Source of the DNA: Mycobacteriaceae bacterium | GTDB taxonomy: Bacteria > Actinomycetota > Actinomycetes > Mycobacteriales > Mycobacteriaceae | Length of the DNA: 9,232 nucleotides | Assembly: GCA_013362555.1 (NCBI GenBank) | Contig: JABFVX010000263.1 | Span: 1 to 9,232, forward strand | Direction of reading: 5' to 3' | In this document: positions 1-5,624 of the stretch, piece by piece | How positions within the stretch are numbered: the first letter of the stretch is position 1 | Layout of the letters: every line of letters begins with the position of its first letter | The notes under the pieces: generated by a model | What the model was told of the DNA's origin: nothing | What the model saw: the letters and a program-made list of their open reading frames with translations, nothing else | The model's database searches: none | Program-made: the position numbers and the translations under genes

Positions 1-201
1 TTTCGGCTCGTCGGGGCGGGTGTCGTCGGCGGCGAGCTGGGCCAGCCCGCAGTCCTCGCACAGGTCCATCGCGAGGGGATGGGCGGATTCCGCCGCCCGC
101 ACCGGGGTGTGCGCGGGCGGGAAGAAGTCCGCGGCCGGAACGGCGCCGAGATCGAGCACCCGGTGTGTATTCGGACTCGCGCAGCCGCGGCAGCGCGTCA
201 T
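1..201 (-). CDS. Partial TylC3-like SAM-dependent methyltransferase (first 67 residues)
   Basis: Only the first 67 codons lie in the window; the gene runs off the left edge. The translation starts MTRCRGCAS and carries the zinc-binding N-terminus of the sugar C-methyltransferase family (TylC3/TcaB9 type, Methyltransf_13): a C4-x2-C7 pair, the VLDLG motif at 15-19, and a second pair C48-x2-C51 inside LCEDCGLAQL. The same layout (two CxxC pairs about 40 residues apart around VLDLG) occurs in the complete methyltransferase at 3315-4595, so this is a second family member and not a copy. The SAM-binding and C-terminal domains would lie outside the window, so catalytic activity cannot be judged. 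A GGGGAC stretch about 6 bases upstream supports this ATG. It is divergent from the epimerase gene at 216, with 14 bp between the two start codons. A role in the same nucleotide-sugar pathway is inferred from context. Confidence 0.85.
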   Translation of the reverse strand, partial: MTRCRGCASPNTHRVLDLGAVPAADFFPPAHTPVRAAESAHPLAMDLCEDCGLAQLAADDTRPDEPK

Positions 202-209
202 GCTACCGT
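201..209 (+). promoter_or_regulatory. Candidate extended -10 promoter for a leaderless epimerase mRNA
   Basis: The bases TGCTACCGT form an extended -10 element (TGn followed by TAnnnT). The last T lies 6 bases before the ATG at 216, so transcription would begin at or next to the start codon. Leaderless transcripts with this geometry are common in actinobacteria. The epimerase gene has no Shine-Dalgarno sequence, which fits. The element sits directly against the start codon of the opposing methyltransferase gene. This is a motif match only. Confidence 0.45.
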
Positions 210-215
210 CCCCGA

Positions 216-773
216 ATGCGGGTGGAGCGAACCCATATCGCCGACGTCCTGGTCTTCGTGCCCGAGCCGTTCCACGACGAGCGCGGGCTGTTCACCCGCA
301 CTTTCGACAGCGCCGATTTCGACCGCGCGATGGGAAAGCCCGGCAGTGCGGCGGCATTCACACAGGACTCGCAGTCGCGCTCGCGCCGCGGCGTCGTGCG
401 CGGGATGCACGGCCGCAGCGGCCGCGGCGAGGCGAAGCTGGTGCGGTGCGCCCAGGGCGCGGTGCTCGACGTCATCGTCGACACCCGGCCCGCTTCGGCC
501 ACCTACGGCCGGTCGGCCCAGTTCCGGCTGGACGACATCGAGTTTCGGCACCTGTACATTCCACCGGGTTTCCTGCATGGTTTCCAGGCCCTCACCGACA
601 CCGCCGACATGTGCTACCGCATCGACCGCCCGCACGACCCGACCGAGGACCTCGCCGTGCGCTACAACGATCCCGACCTGGCCATCGCCTGGCCGCTTCC
701 GGTCACCGCCGTCTCGGGCCGCGACGCCGCCGCGGGCAGCTGGCAAACCCTGGCCCGCCGCCTGAACCAGTGA
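216..773 (+). CDS. RmlC-like NDP-4-keto-sugar 3,5-epimerase (cupin)
   Basis: This 185-residue protein has the length and motif order of dTDP-4-dehydrorhamnose 3,5-epimerases (RmlC/RfbC), cytosolic cupin enzymes that epimerise a 4-keto nucleotide sugar at C3 and/or C5. Visible family motifs are FHDERGLF (19-26), TQDSQSRS (49-56), GVVRGMH (59-65) with the expected catalytic base H65, KLV...GAVLDVIVD (74-89), IPPGFLHGF (115-123) and NDPDLAIAWP (151-160). Y134 aligns roughly with the catalytic tyrosine. Departures from the usual pattern: RGMHGRSGRGEAKLV replaces RGLHyQ...QxKLV, QDSQS replaces QxNxS, and H140 stands where an aromatic residue is common. It may therefore act on a different sugar or at one carbon only. 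The in-frame ATG at 165 adds 17 residues with no family likeness; the ATG at 216 begins MRVERTHIADV as expected and was chosen. It converges on the minus-strand sugar operon. Confidence 0.9.
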   Translation: MRVERTHIADVLVFVPEPFHDERGLFTRTFDSADFDRAMGKPGSAAAFTQDSQSRSRRGVVRGMHGRSGRGEAKLVRCAQGAVLDVIVDTRPASATYGRSAQFRLDDIEFRHLYIPPGFLHGFQALTDTADMCYRIDRPHDPTEDLAVRYNDPDLAIAWPLPVTAVSGRDAAAGSWQTLARRLNQ

Positions 774-795
774 CACGGCCCCGTCCCGGACGCGT

Positions 796-822
796 CCTTC
801 ATTCACACCGTGTGAATGAAGG
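796..822. terminator. Perfect 13-bp inverted repeat between convergent genes (likely bidirectional terminator)
   Basis: CCTTCATTCACAC (796-808) and GTGTGAATGAAGG (810-822) are exact reverse complements separated by one base. As RNA the innermost pairs would open to give a loop of a few bases on a stem of about 11-12 bp. It lies 23 bp after the epimerase stop (773) and 7 bp after the SDR stop (829), so it could end transcription from both sides. There is no T-tract, which is common for actinobacterial terminators. It directly abuts another perfect palindrome, GGACGCGTCC (788-797). It could instead be a protein-binding site or a dispersed genomic repeat. Confidence 0.6.
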
Positions 823-828
823 CTGCGC

Positions 829-1851
829 TCAGGACGCGGTGAAGCGGAGGTCGGCATCGAGATGGCCGGAGTCGCGCAGGTGTTGGAGGTGGGTGAGCCG
901 GGTGAATCGGCGGAAGAACTCGTCGCCGGACAGGCCCGCGGCGCGATACGCCGCGTAGAGCTGCTTCGCCCCGGACGGAATGCTCCACTGCGCTTCGAAG
1001 CCGAGGTACTTGCGGGCCGCTGCGAAGTCGACGCGGTAGGAGCGGCTGTCCGGTCCGGTCTCGCCGGTGATGAGCAGCGTGGAGCCGGGCACCGCGTCCA
1101 CCACCGCCTGGGCGATGTCGGCGACTGTGAGGTTGTTGGCCTCGGTGCCGATGTTGAACGCCTGATTGTGGATGGCCTCGCGCGGGGCCGCGAGCGCGAG
1201 GGCGAAGGCGTCGGCGATGTCGAGCGCGTGCACCAGCGGCCGCCACGGCGTCCCGTCGGAGAGCACCCGCACCTCCCCGGTGAGCACGGCGTACCCGACC
1301 AGGTTGTTGAGCACGATGTCGGCGCGCAGCCGGGGCGAGAACCCGAAGGCCGTCGCGTTGCGCAGGAACACCGGGGAGAAGTCGTCGTCGGCGAAGTCCG
1401 ACACGTCGCCCTCGACCCGCACCTTGCTGCTCGCGTACGGCGTCAGCGGCCGCAGCGGAGCGGTCTCGTCGACCAGGCCTTCGCCTGCCGCGCCGTAGAC
1501 CGAGCAGGTCGAGGCGTACAGGAACCGCTGCACCCCGGCCTCTTTGGCCAGCTGCGCCAGCCGGACGGACGCGTGGTGGTTGATGTCGTAGGTGATCGCG
1601 GGGTCGAGCGCGCCGAGCGGGTCGTTGGACAGCGCCGCCAAGTGGATCACCGCGTCGAAACCGGCGAGCTGCGCGGCGGTGACATCGCGCAGGTCCACCC
1701 GCAGCGCCTGCGGGTCGTTCGGGGCGGGCCCGAGCACGCAGTCGGCGTACAGGCCGCTGTCCAGGCCCGCCACCTCGTGCCCCGCCGCCTGTAGCACCGG
1801 CACCATCACCGTGCCGAGATAGCCTTGATGCCCTGTCACCAGTACACGCAT
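829..1851 (-). CDS. Extended-SDR NAD(P)-dependent nucleotide-sugar epimerase/reductase
   Basis: A 340-residue extended short-chain dehydrogenase/reductase of the GalE/WcaG type, the size usual for sugar-nucleotide epimerases, dehydratases and 4-ketoreductases. The Rossmann fold starts at residue 1: VLVTGHQGYLG holds GxxGxxG at 7-13, with acidic D31 ending the second strand, which suggests NAD(H). LAALSNDPLG (71-80) and STCSVYG (114-120) precede the catalytic YxxxK (Y139, K143); T115 occupies the position of the catalytic Ser/Thr. The segment SDGTPWRPLVHALDIADAF (198-216) is typical of the substrate half. It is the last gene of the minus-strand run, 34 bp after the PIG-L gene, with its own GAGGAG Shine-Dalgarno (1867-1862) ten bases before the ATG. 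The exact reaction cannot be read from sequence: C4 ketoreduction or epimerisation of the NDP-sugar made by neighbouring genes is the likeliest role. Confidence 0.92.
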   Translation of the reverse strand: MRVLVTGHQGYLGTVMVPVLQAAGHEVAGLDSGLYADCVLGPAPNDPQALRVDLRDVTAAQLAGFDAVIHLAALSNDPLGALDPAITYDINHHASVRLAQLAKEAGVQRFLYASTCSVYGAAGEGLVDETAPLRPLTPYASSKVRVEGDVSDFADDDFSPVFLRNATAFGFSPRLRADIVLNNLVGYAVLTGEVRVLSDGTPWRPLVHALDIADAFALALAAPREAIHNQAFNIGTEANNLTVADIAQAVVDAVPGSTLLITGETGPDSRSYRVDFAAARKYLGFEAQWSIPSGAKQLYAAYRAAGLSGDEFFRRFTRLTHLQHLRDSGHLDADLRFTAS

Positions 1852-1884
1852 TCGCGCAGCACTCCTCGCTGAATTTCCTTGGTT

Positions 1885-1900
1885 CTCAGGTGATCCTGAG
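1885..1900. repeat. Small inverted repeat over the PIG-L stop codon
   Basis: CTCAGG and CCTGAG form a 6-bp stem around a TGAT loop, overlapping the PIG-L stop codon within the 34-bp gap before the SDR gene. It might modulate read-through or mRNA stability inside the operon. It is short enough to be chance. Confidence 0.25.
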
Positions 1901-2530
1901 TGTGGTCTTGTCGGCGGTGAAGGCCTCGGCGTAGCGAGCGCGGCACTGCACGCCGCGCAGCCGGGCCAGTCCGCGGAAGGTCTCCTCGTCGAACCAGTCG
2001 CGGCCGACCTGCGATGCGTAATGCTTGTGCAGCAGCGCGATCTTGGCGTCGAGAACGTCCGCGTGCAGCGGATGGAACATCGTCGGCCGCGCGGTGTCGG
2101 TCTCCCACTTGACGATCTCGTAGCCGAGTACGAGCTGGTCGCGAAACTCGGTGGGCGCCAACCGGGCCAGCAGCCGGTGGTCTTGGTGGGCGTCGCCGGG
2201 CTGCGGCGCGAACACCACCTGGGCGGCGCTGCCGCGCCGGAAATCGGCCAGTGCCTGCTTCACCCGGTCCCAGTGTGCGGGGGTGCGGCCGTCCGGCAGG
2301 TCGAGCACCGTGACCTCGACGCGGGCGCCCGGGCAGAAGTCGGCCAGCGCGGCGCGCTCCTCCTGTTCCCGCGCGGTCGCGCCGCCGGTCAGTACGAGCA
2401 CCCGGACAGTCAGCCCGGGGACGGCCTTCGCCAGCGTCAACAGGGTGCCGCCCGCGCCGATGGCGATGTCGTCGCAGTGCGCGCCGAGCGCGGCGACCTC
2501 GGCAATTCGCTCCGGGCGCAGGTCGATCAT
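1886..2530 (-). CDS. PIG-L/LmbE-family zinc-dependent N-deacetylase
   Basis: A 214-residue member of the PIG-L family. These enzymes hydrolyse N-acyl groups from amino sugars and glycoconjugates (GlcNAc-PI, mycothiol and bacillithiol precursors, GlcNAc groups in antibiotics). The metal-binding signature is AHCDDIAIGAGG at 17-28, a known variant of AHPDD, giving H18 and D21 as metal ligands and D20 as the likely general base. The third ligand is H118 in HQDH (115-118). The frame stays open far upstream, but that part lies inside the nucleotidyltransferase gene in another frame. The family begins right before the GAHxDD motif, so the ATG at 2530 is the start. It overlaps the upstream stop as ATGA, implying coupled translation. 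Next to sugar-activating and sugar-modifying enzymes it probably removes an acyl group from an amino sugar; the substrate is unknown. There is no signal peptide, so it acts in the cytosol. Confidence 0.9.
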   Translation of the reverse strand: MIDLRPERIAEVAALGAHCDDIAIGAGGTLLTLAKAVPGLTVRVLVLTGGATAREQEERAALADFCPGARVEVTVLDLPDGRTPAHWDRVKQALADFRRGSAAQVVFAPQPGDAHQDHRLLARLAPTEFRDQLVLGYEIVKWETDTARPTMFHPLHADVLDAKIALLHKHYASQVGRDWFDEETFRGLARLRGVQCRARYAEAFTADKTTLRIT

Positions 2531-3318
2531 TGCGCGGAGACGGGCGTGCGCTCCCACACTGCCCATGGGCGCGCGCCGCGGTGGTAGCCGTCGTCGAGCT
2601 CGGCCCGCTCCTTGAAGGTGTCGGCAGGCTTCCAGAAGCCGAGGTGCTGGTAACCGAACAGCCTGCCCTGCCGGGCCAGCGCCCCGCACGCGTCCTCCAC
2701 CAGATCCCCGCCTGGCGGGAGCAATTCGAACACCTCGGGCGTCAGCACGAAGTAGCCGCCGTTCTCCCATATCGGCAGCCGGGACACCGGGGTGATGCCC
2801 GTGACCGCTCCCGCGGTGTCCATTTCCAGGCAGTGGAACGAGGACTGCGGCGGCACGACCAGCATCGACGCGGCCGCGCCGGATTGCTCGAAGGCATCGA
2901 TCACCTGGTCGAGCGGGGCGTCGGTGAGCACGTCGGCATAGTTGGCCAGGAACCGCTGTTCGCCGTCGAGGTGCTCGCGCACTCGGCGCAGCCGCTCGCC
3001 GATGGGCGACTCGACCCCGGTGTCCACGAAGGTGATCGACCAGTCGCTGATGTCGGACCGCAGCAGTTCGACTCGGCCCGAACGGATCACGAAGTCGTTG
3101 GAGACCGACTCCTGGTAGGTCAGGAAGAAGTTCTTGATGTGGGCCGCGCCGTAGCCGAGGCACAGCACGAAGTCCTTGTGGCCGTAGTGCGCGTAGTAGC
3201 GCATGACGTGCCACAGCAGCGGCCGCGGACCTACCATCTGCATCGGCTTGGGAATCACGTCGTCCGAGCCGTTGCGCATCCGCATTCCGTAACCACCGCA
3301 GAACAAGACGACTTTCAT
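2527..3318 (-). CDS. RfbF-like sugar-1-phosphate nucleotidyltransferase
   Basis: A 263-residue GT-A-like nucleotidyltransferase resembling glucose-1-phosphate cytidylyltransferase (RfbF, about 257 residues) along its whole length. It would join a sugar-1-phosphate to an NTP, releasing pyrophosphate. Seen are the N-terminal loop CGGYGMRMR (7-15) with PKP (23-25, K24), LLWHVMRYYAHYGHKDFVL (34-52), DWSITFVDTG (92-101), the metal-binding region NYADVL (D129), and the RfbF-like C-terminus GFWKPADTFKERAEL followed by RPWAVWE. Departures from RfbF are C7 for the usual Ala, GMRM for GTRL, and ADV for GDG around D129. CTP specificity is therefore a guess from overall similarity. The ATG at 3318 has an AAGGAA Shine-Dalgarno (3329-3324) five bases upstream and overlaps the methyltransferase stop as ATGA. 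This is the activation step of the cassette. Confidence 0.88.
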   Translation of the reverse strand: MKVVLFCGGYGMRMRNGSDDVIPKPMQMVGPRPLLWHVMRYYAHYGHKDFVLCLGYGAAHIKNFFLTYQESVSNDFVIRSGRVELLRSDISDWSITFVDTGVESPIGERLRRVREHLDGEQRFLANYADVLTDAPLDQVIDAFEQSGAAASMLVVPPQSSFHCLEMDTAGAVTGITPVSRLPIWENGGYFVLTPEVFELLPPGGDLVEDACGALARQGRLFGYQHLGFWKPADTFKERAELDDGYHRGARPWAVWERTPVSAQ

Positions 3319-4595
3319 GCCGGTTCCTTCGCAACAGGCTCAGCACGTTTCGGGTCGACCACGTGCAGTTCGGGCAGCGGGTAGACGAGCACCGCACCCC
3401 AGTCCGCGACATAGCGCAATTGCCGGGTTATTTCGGACTCCAGATTCCAGGGCAGCACCACGATCACGTCCGGTCGGTCCTGCGCGATCCGCTCGGTCGG
3501 ATAGATGGGGATGCGGGTGCCCGGGGTGAACCGCCCGTGTTTGTAAGGGTTTCGGTCCACGGTGTACTCGAGCAGATCCGACCGGATGCCGCAGTAGTTG
3601 AGCAGGGTGTTGCCCTTGCCCGGGGCGCCGTAGCCCACCACCCGTCTGCCGTCGCGGCGGCAGTCGAGCAGGAAGCGCAGCAACTCGTGTCGCACCTTCT
3701 CGGTGCGCGTGCGCAGGGCGTGGTAGCCGGCCGTGCTGTGCAGCCCGGCGGCCTGCTCGGTGCGCAGCGCGGCGGTGAGCCGGTCGGAGCGCTGGTCTCC
3801 GCCGACCAGGCCGACAGCCTGTGCCGGACGGGCCCACAGGCGGATCGAACCACCGTGCGTCGCAAGCGTTTCCACATCCACGACGGTGAGTCCCGCGGTG
3901 GCCAGCGCCCTGGTCGCGGACTGCACGGTGTAGTACTGGAAGTGCTCGTGGTAGATCGTGTCGAATTGCCCCAGCGTCACCAGGTTCAGCGCGTGGTGTA
4001 CCTCGATGCTGAGCCACCCGGTGTCCGACATCAGCCCGCGCAGGGCGCGGGTGAAGCCGAGCAGGTCCGGAATGTGCGCGTAGACGTTGTTGGCCACCAC
4101 CAGGTCCGCCGGGCCGTGGTCGGCGCGGACCTGGTCCGCCAGCTTCTCGTCGAGAAACGCGGTGCGCGTCGGAACCCCGCGGGCCGCGGCCGCCGCGCCG
4201 ACGTTGGCCGACGGTTCGATGCTCAGGCACGGGATGTTCCTGGCCACCACGTGTTGCAGCAGGTAGCCGTCGTTTCCCGCGACCTCGACGACGAAGGAGT
4301 CCGGGCCGAGCTCGAGCCACTCCGCCGCGGTCGTCACGAAATCTTTGGCGTGGGCGACCCAACTGTCGGAGTACGACGAGAAATACGCGTATTCGGTGAA
4401 CGTCTCGGCCGGCGTGATCAGCGCCGGGACCTGCGCCAGCAGGCAGTCCTCGCACACCCGCAGGTGCAGCGGGAACGTAGGCTCGGGCAGGTCGCGCTCG
4501 GCCGCGGTGAGGAACCGTTCACACGGCGGAGTCGCGCCGAGGTCGAGAACGCTCGTGAGCCGGGAGCTTCCGCACAACCGGCAGTGTGTCGTCAC
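3315..4595 (-). CDS. TylC3-type NDP-sugar C-methyltransferase
   Basis: A 426-residue, three-domain SAM-dependent methyltransferase of the NDP-4-keto-hexose C-3 methyltransferase family (TylC3, TcaB9), of typical length (about 410). Residues 1-60 form the zinc domain (C5, C8, C48, C51, with VLDLG at 16-20). The Rossmann SAM domain has motif I VVEVAGNDGYLL (102-113) and an acidic strand end at E127. YHEHFQYY at 215-222 is the family's active-site motif; its Tyr and His residues are implicated in C3 deprotonation of the 4-keto sugar. The C-terminal domain carries GYGAPGKGNTLLNYCGI, a family hallmark. The start is GTG at 4595, one base after the porin stop (TGAgGTG), with no good Shine-Dalgarno, so translation probably depends on reinitiation after the porin. 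The motif set predicts a C-methyl-branched sugar. Some relatives in this family act on other substrates, so the exact product is inferred. Confidence 0.92.
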   Translation of the reverse strand: MTTHCRLCGSSRLTSVLDLGATPPCERFLTAAERDLPEPTFPLHLRVCEDCLLAQVPALITPAETFTEYAYFSSYSDSWVAHAKDFVTTAAEWLELGPDSFVVEVAGNDGYLLQHVVARNIPCLSIEPSANVGAAAAARGVPTRTAFLDEKLADQVRADHGPADLVVANNVYAHIPDLLGFTRALRGLMSDTGWLSIEVHHALNLVTLGQFDTIYHEHFQYYTVQSATRALATAGLTVVDVETLATHGGSIRLWARPAQAVGLVGGDQRSDRLTAALRTEQAAGLHSTAGYHALRTRTEKVRHELLRFLLDCRRDGRRVVGYGAPGKGNTLLNYCGIRSDLLEYTVDRNPYKHGRFTPGTRIPIYPTERIAQDRPDVIVVLPWNLESEITRQLRYVADWGAVLVYPLPELHVVDPKRAEPVAKEPA

Positions 4596-4596
4596 C

Positions 4597-5223
4597 TCAG
4601 GCGGCCCGGGTCTGCCCGTACACCACGAGTGCGTCGCCGGAGGAGCTCACCACGCGAACGTACGGCCGCACGTTCATCTGGCCCAGCACCCCGGAGCACG
4701 ATCCGTGCAGTCCGCTCAGCTGGAGGAACCCTGACTCCCCGCTGATTTCGCCTTCGGAGACCTCGATCTGCTGAATTCCGGGACCGAAGCCGGCTTCGAC
4801 CTCGATGCCCGCCTGCGGAAGCAGGTCGCCGAAGAACAGCCCGGGCGTTGCGGGTCCCACCGGGCCGATGCCCAGGCTCGGCGTGGAGTACTTGAGCCGG
4901 ATGCGCCCGTTCAGCGTGGCCGGATACCCGACCTGGTAGCCGACGGTCACCTTGCCGTGCCATTCCTTGGCGCGCGCCCCGGTCACCCGGAACCCGATCC
5001 GGCCGGAGTGGAACCACTCGCGGGACAACGGATTTCCGTCCAGCGGCGGTACGAAGTCGATCTTCGTGTCGACCTGGCTGATCTCGATGGCGACACCGCC
5101 GTGGCCGACGATGCTGGCCACGCCGTCCACGCCTGCCGACGCGGCGCCCGCGAGCGTCGTCGCCGCGATGATTGAACCGGCCGCCGCAGCCGCTGCCCGG
5201 CCGACCGCACCCCGAATACGCAT
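4597..5223 (-). CDS. MspA-family mycolic-acid outer-membrane porin
   Basis: A 208-residue secreted protein, close to MspA (211). The signal peptide is residues 1-30: Arg-rich start, Ala-rich hydrophobic core, likely cleavage after ASA. The mature part matches MspA in order: PLDGNPLSREWFHSGR (60-75), VTVGYQVGYPATL (92-104), LKYSTPSL (110-117), GFGPGIQ (145-151), LHGSCSG (172-178), VRPYVRVVSSSGDALVVYG (185-203). MspA forms an octameric goblet-shaped channel for small hydrophilic solutes in the mycomembrane. In MspA the segment after YTTPN contains the acidic DDGD constriction; here the equivalent reads GIGPVGP (118-124) and is followed by a gap of several residues, so the narrow zone appears uncharged. 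C176 is unusual for a porin. The ATG at 5223 has an AGGGA Shine-Dalgarno six bases upstream. As the first gene of the minus-strand run, it is probably co-transcribed with the sugar genes. Confidence 0.93.
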   Translation of the reverse strand: MRIRGAVGRAAAAAAGSIIAATTLAGAASAGVDGVASIVGHGGVAIEISQVDTKIDFVPPLDGNPLSREWFHSGRIGFRVTGARAKEWHGKVTVGYQVGYPATLNGRIRLKYSTPSLGIGPVGPATPGLFFGDLLPQAGIEVEAGFGPGIQQIEVSEGEISGESGFLQLSGLHGSCSGVLGQMNVRPYVRVVSSSGDALVVYGQTRAA

Positions 5224-5287
5224 TGCTTTTCCCTGTCCTCATCACTGGAGCGTTGGAGCATCCGAGGCGCGTCCCACCCGCCCGGTC

Positions 5288-5304
5288 GGCGAAAATCCTT
5301 CGCC
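5288..5304. repeat. Inverted repeat in the presumed porin leader
   Basis: GGCGAA and TTCGCC (5288-5293 and 5299-5304) pair exactly around a five-base spacer, about 65 bp upstream of the porin ATG. The octamer TCGGCGAA that includes the left arm recurs at 5361-5368. It could be an operator or an mRNA leader hairpin. The function is unknown. Confidence 0.35.
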
Positions 5305-5388
5305 TGAACACAATTCGACCAGCCCCGCTCCCCCGTTACAACCAACGGACCGCTCCGTAGTCGGCGAAGTCCAGGCATCACACCTGTC

Positions 5389-5418
5389 ATTAGCTGCGAA
5401 TTTCCGGGTCCATATCAA
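5389..5418 (-). promoter_or_regulatory. Candidate porin-operon promoter
   Basis: Read on the minus strand, TTGATA (5418-5413) and GCTAAT (5394-5389) are spaced 18 bp apart. They match the vegetative -35 and -10 consensus in 5 of 6 and 4 of 6 bases. Transcription would start near 5382, giving a leader of about 160 bases before the porin ATG. This is the best such pair I found in the region, by eye only. Confidence 0.35.
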
Positions 5419-5471
5419 TTTGGGGAATACGCCCGCCAGTCCAACCAACTTCGGCGGAAGTTCAGTGAAAT

Positions 5472-5531
5472 GGACCGGCAGGGCCACGGGTCCTGTCGGT
5501 GGTCCGCGCCCGCGTCGAGGCGAGGGCGCGG
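5472..5531. repeat. Two adjacent hairpin-forming inverted repeats
   Basis: The first hairpin pairs GGACC with GGTCC (5472-5476, 5501-5505) and encloses GGCAGG with CCTGTC (one G-U pair, three-base bulge). The second pairs CCGCGCCC with GGGCGCGG (5504-5511, 5524-5531) around a 12-base loop. They share two bases (5504-5505), so they could be alternative folds. No T-tract follows. They could be a terminator for stray transcription, a structured leader if a promoter lies upstream, or chance in GC-rich DNA. Confidence 0.35.
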
Positions 5532-5594
5532 GTCGTAAACGGGAGTCACTGAGCCGGTTCTCCGAGGACGTGCCGTAATGTGCCCAGCATCACA

Positions 5595-5624
5595 AAGACT
5601 CCGGGATGTGGCGGGGACCATAAT
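5595..5624 (+). promoter_or_regulatory. Candidate sdh operon promoter
   Basis: CATAAT (5619-5624) is a five-of-six match to the vegetative -10 element. AAGACT (5595-5600), a weak -35, lies 18 bp upstream. Transcription would begin around 5631, about 29 bases before the sdhC ATG, leaving room for the GAAGGGG ribosome site at 5649-5655. A second TAnnnT element, TAATGT at 5576-5581, has no clear -35 and could serve as an alternative. Confidence 0.4.

Noticed and set aside
165..215. Earlier ATG for the epimerase at 165
   Set aside because: The added 17 residues have no family likeness and would overlap the divergent methyltransferase start. RmlC proteins begin close to the MRVERTHIADV segment.
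2531..3412. In-frame upstream extension of the PIG-L gene, which would make a 508-residue protein
   Set aside because: The extension is an out-of-frame reading of the nucleotidyltransferase gene and is rich in Arg and Ala. The family begins just before the AHCDD motif, and the ATGA overlap supports the ATG at 2530.
3363..4745. A 460-codon open frame on the plus strand opposite the methyltransferase
   Set aside because: It lies antisense to a gene with full TylC3-family motifs; its product is low-complexity and unrecognisable.
5124..5223. Ala-rich porin N-terminus as a low-complexity artefact
   Set aside because: It has the charged start, hydrophobic core and ASA cleavage site of a signal peptide, with the MspA fold following, so it is a real secretion signal.
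5472..5531. Riboswitch upstream of sdhC
   Set aside because: The hairpins are simple and no known riboswitch core motif is visible. They also lie upstream of the best sdh promoter candidate and would not be in that transcript.
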